DNA from: Clostridia bacterium
Lineage (GTDB): Bacteria; Bacillota; Clostridia; Oscillospirales; CAG-272
Direction: 5' to 3'
Length of the DNA: 64,000 bases
Assembly (NCBI GenBank): GCA_017502135.1
Contig: JAFVVP010000004.1
Location: 1-64,000 of the forward strand
Position 1 is the first letter of the stretch. Every line of letters begins with the position of its first letter. Below, piece after piece: positions 61,708 to 64,000 of this stretch. Both the position numbers and the translations under genes were made by a program. Under the pieces are notes generated by a model, which was not told where the DNA came from, searched no databases, and saw only the letters and a program-made list of their open reading frames with translations.

Positions 61708-62841
61708 ATGAAGGAATTGTTGTACGGAGAACTTGCCGTAATCGGTATGAGAGGCTGTGAAGGCTTTGTTGAACAGGTAGACCGTTACTTGAGAGAATGG
61801 CGCGGCCACGAAGAGGAATCCTATCTTATTGAAACGGATTGCCCCCGTTTCGGCTCCGGTGAAGCGAAGGCGCTCATCCATCAGTCCATGCGCGGCCGGG
61901 ACGTGTACATTTTCTCCGATTGCTTCAACTACGGCGTAACGTATAATATGCGCGGCTTCACGGTACCGATGAGCCCGGATGATCATTTCCAGGATCTGAA
62001 ACGCGTGATTGCCGCGATCGAAGGTAAGGCGCGCCGCATTTCCGTTATCATGCCGATGCTTTACGAGGGACGCCAGCACAAGAGAAGCTCCCGTGAGTCG
62101 CTGGACTGCGCGCTGGCGCTTCAGGAGCTTGTGAATATGGGCGTTACCAACATCATTACGTTTGATGCACACGACGCACGCGTACAAAACGCTATCCCCC
62201 TGCACGGATTTGATAATGTGCATCCCACTTACCAGATGCTGAAAGCCCTTGTCCGTGCGTATCCCGATATCGCGCTCTCTCATGATCAGGTAACGATCAT
62301 CTCTCCCGACGAGGGCGCTATGTCCCGCTGTATGTATTACTCCTCTGTTCTCGGTGTGGATATCGGCATGTTCTATAAGCGCCGCAACTACGCCGTGATC
62401 GTGAACGGTAAGAACCCGATTGTCGCACACGAGTATCTCGGTAAGGATATCAAGGATAAGGACGTGATCGTCGTGGACGATATGATCTCCTCCGGCGAGT
62501 CGATCCTCGACGTGTCCGCGCAGCTTAAAGCAAAGGGTGCTCGCAGAATCTTTCTCTTTGTTACGTTCGGCCTCTTCTGCAACGGCATGAAGATCTTTGA
62601 CGAGGCTTACGAGCAGGGACTTATTGATAAGGTGTTCACAACGAACCTCGTATACCAGCCGACGGAGCTTCGTGAGCGTCCCTGGTATCAAGAAGTCAAC
62701 ATGTGCAAGTATGTCTCGTACATCATCGACACCTTGAATCACGACGAATCCATTAGCACGCTCCTTGATCCCGTACAGAGAATCCATACGCTTCTCGATA
62801 AGCAGGCGAAGAGAGTGGCTGAATCGAAAACAGAGGAATAA
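61708..62841 (+). CDS. prs: Ribose-phosphate pyrophosphokinase, long divergent form
   Basis: The 377-residue protein is a PRPP synthetase-type enzyme, making PRPP from ribose 5-phosphate and ATP for nucleotide, histidine and tryptophan synthesis. The PRPP loop is VIVVDDMISSGESILD and the catalytic region ITFDAHDARVQNAIP. It is about 60 residues longer than the classical 315-residue Prs, with extra N- and C-terminal segments. The ATG at 61708 behind GAAGGGG is preferred over an in-frame GTG five codons earlier. argS begins two bases after its stop. Confidence 0.85.
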   Translation: MKELLYGELAVIGMRGCEGFVEQVDRYLREWRGHEEESYLIETDCPRFGSGEAKALIHQSMRGRDVYIFSDCFNYGVTYNMRGFTVPMSPDDHFQDLKRVIAAIEGKARRISVIMPMLYEGRQHKRSSRESLDCALALQELVNMGVTNIITFDAHDARVQNAIPLHGFDNVHPTYQMLKALVRAYPDIALSHDQVTIISPDEGAMSRCMYYSSVLGVDIGMFYKRRNYAVIVNGKNPIVAHEYLGKDIKDKDVIVVDDMISSGESILDVSAQLKAKGARRIFLFVTFGLFCNGMKIFDEAYEQGLIDKVFTTNLVYQPTELRERPWYQEVNMCKYVSYIIDTLNHDESISTLLDPVQRIHTLLDKQAKRVAESKTEE

Positions 62842-62843
62842 AT

Positions 62844-64000
62844 ATGCTTCTTTTCAAACAAACGATTGCATCCGCTATTCTGAATGCAGCGAATGCACTT
62901 TGGCAGGATAACGGACTCACGGATAAAGAACTTTTTGATATGCTCGAGTATCCGCCGGATGATACGATGGGTGACGTGGCGCTCCCGTGCTTTAAACTGA
63001 GCAAATTGCTCCGTTCGGCACCGCCGAAGATTGCTTCCATGCTGGCGGAACAGATCGGCGAGCTTGACGCGGCCGCCGTAAGCGTTGCGGGCGGGTATCT
63101 GAACTTCAAGATTTCGCCTGCATACCTTCTGAAGAACGTCCTCACGGCTGTGGAGACGGCAGGCGATCGCTACGGTAAGAACGATATGGGTGAGGGAAAG
63201 ACGGTCGTTCTTGACTATTCCTCCCCCAATACCTCAAAGCCGTTCCACATCGGCCATCTCGGCACGACCGTCATCGGTCATTCGTTGAAACTGCTCCACG
63301 AATACTGCGGTTATAAGTGCATCGGCATCAATCACCTCGGCGACTGGGGTACCCAGAACGGCAAGCAGATCGTCGCATACAAGAGGTGGGGCGATAAGGC
63401 AGAGGTTGAAGCAAAGGGTTGCGACGGCCTTGTGGAACTGTACGTGAAATTTCACGAGGAAGCCGAAAAAGACCCCACGCTCAACGATGAGGCAAGAGCC
63501 GAGTTCAAAAAGCTTGAGGAGCACGTTCCCGAGAACATTGAACTGTGGAAATGGTTTTTGGAGATCAGCCTCAAGGAGTACAATGTAACCTACAAACAGC
63601 TCGGAATCACGTTCGATCACTATATGGGTGAGAGTTTCTTCTCCGATAAGATGGACGCGCAGATTCAGATCATGCGCGATAAGGGGCTTCTCAAACTGGA
63701 TGACGGTGCTTCTATCGTTGATCTCTCCGAGTACAATATGCCGCCGTGCCTTATCCTTAAGAGAGACGGCGCGTCTCTGTATCCGTCCCGTGACATTGCC
63801 GCCGCCGTCTACAGAAAACAGAATTTTGGCTTTGATAAATGTATCTACGTGACGTCTGCCGGCCAGAGTCTCCATTTTGCCCAGTGGTTCAAGGTTATGG
63901 AACTTATGGGCTACGATTGGTGTGATCAGCTCGTCCACGTTCCGTACGGTACGGTCAGCATCGGCGGTGAAAAGCTCGCGACCCGTACGGGCAACGTAGT
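62844..64000 (+). CDS. argS: Arginyl-tRNA synthetase, 5' part (cut by window end)
   Basis: The first 385 codons of argS are present; the gene runs off the right edge. It opens with the N-terminal Add-1 domain (about residues 1-95), then the class I signature in SSPNTSKPFHIGHLGTTVIG, and GINHLGDWGTQNGKQI. The visible end, GEKLATRTGN, precedes the KMSKS-equivalent region. The enzyme charges tRNA-Arg. The anticodon-binding domain lies outside the window. The start is two bases after the prs stop, with GAGGAA as ribosome binding site. Confidence 0.95.
   Translation, partial: MLLFKQTIASAILNAANALWQDNGLTDKELFDMLEYPPDDTMGDVALPCFKLSKLLRSAPPKIASMLAEQIGELDAAAVSVAGGYLNFKISPAYLLKNVLTAVETAGDRYGKNDMGEGKTVVLDYSSPNTSKPFHIGHLGTTVIGHSLKLLHEYCGYKCIGINHLGDWGTQNGKQIVAYKRWGDKAEVEAKGCDGLVELYVKFHEEAEKDPTLNDEARAEFKKLEEHVPENIELWKWFLEISLKEYNVTYKQLGITFDHYMGESFFSDKMDAQIQIMRDKGLLKLDDGASIVDLSEYNMPPCLILKRDGASLYPSRDIAAAVYRKQNFGFDKCIYVTSAGQSLHFAQWFKVMELMGYDWCDQLVHVPYGTVSIGGEKLATRTGNV

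Noticed and set aside
1-64000. tRNA or rRNA genes, CRISPR arrays, insertion sequences, prophage, attachment sites
   Set aside because: I looked for CCA-ended cloverleafs, regular repeat-spacer arrays, transposase or integrase motifs and long direct repeats and saw none. Cloverleafs are easy to miss by eye, so a tRNAscan run would be the proper test.

Overview
This window looks like an ordinary chromosomal segment from an endospore-forming member of the Clostridia (Bacillota), of moderate GC content. The support is a PolC-type replicative polymerase, a set of sporulation genes (spoIIGA-sigE, spoIVA, ylbJ, yqfC, yqfD), AGGAGG-type ribosome binding sites with frequent TTG and GTG starts, and the Firmicute gene orders rpsB-tsf-pyrH-frr-uppS-cdsA-dxr-rseP-ispG-polC and yqfC-yqfD-phoH-ybeY-era-recO. 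Threonine/glutamate-rich lipoprotein linkers also fit gut Clostridia, but I cannot name a genus. I see no insertion sequences, prophage, CRISPR array, tRNA or rRNA genes.

Layout. 1-3.4 kb: tail of a possible structured RNA, the RNA methyltransferase rlmD, an M14 peptidase and a membrane protein. 3.4-9.1 kb: an FKBP lipoprotein, an ACT-domain/UPF0210/RadC-like operon with a possible structured leader, a parvulin, and a membrane-anchored MerR regulator with a classical 19-bp-spacer operator. 9-14.5 kb: a TSCPD protein, a HAAS/DUF4097-like pair, trmB, and a polar amino acid ABC transporter. 14.7-16.6 kb: spoIIGA-sigE and rpmE. 16.7-24.6 kb: hflX, yigZ, a dGTPase-like gene, dnaG, the housekeeping sigma gene and an orphan solute-binding lipoprotein.

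24.6-37.5 kb holds the translation/isoprenoid/envelope supercluster. It has separate promoters before rpsB and pyrH and a terminator after tsf, and it ends with polC. 37.6-48.4 kb: spoIVA (with a sigma-E-type promoter), cls, trmL, secA, two unknown membrane proteins, a TrmH-family methyltransferase and a prfB gene without the usual programmed frameshift. 48.5-57.2 kb: a small cysteine protein, ylbJ, then yqfC-yqfD-phoH-ybeY-era-recO and mutS2. 57.3-64 kb: a sugar isomerase-like protein, a CapA-like and an amidase lipoprotein that share a linker motif, an AEC transporter, a 32-codon ORF, a ribose-phosphate pyrophosphokinase and the 5' part of argS.

Most genes are core functions. The mother-cell sporulation circuit is partly visible: SpoIIGA should activate pro-sigma-E, and a sigma-E-like promoter precedes spoIVA. 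No obviously new large system stands out. The best leads are small: the leader before the ACT/UPF0210 operon, the degenerate RadC-like protein, the MerR receptor-like regulator, the shared lipoprotein linker motif and the 32-aa ORF. I made all calls by reading the sequence and ran no database search.
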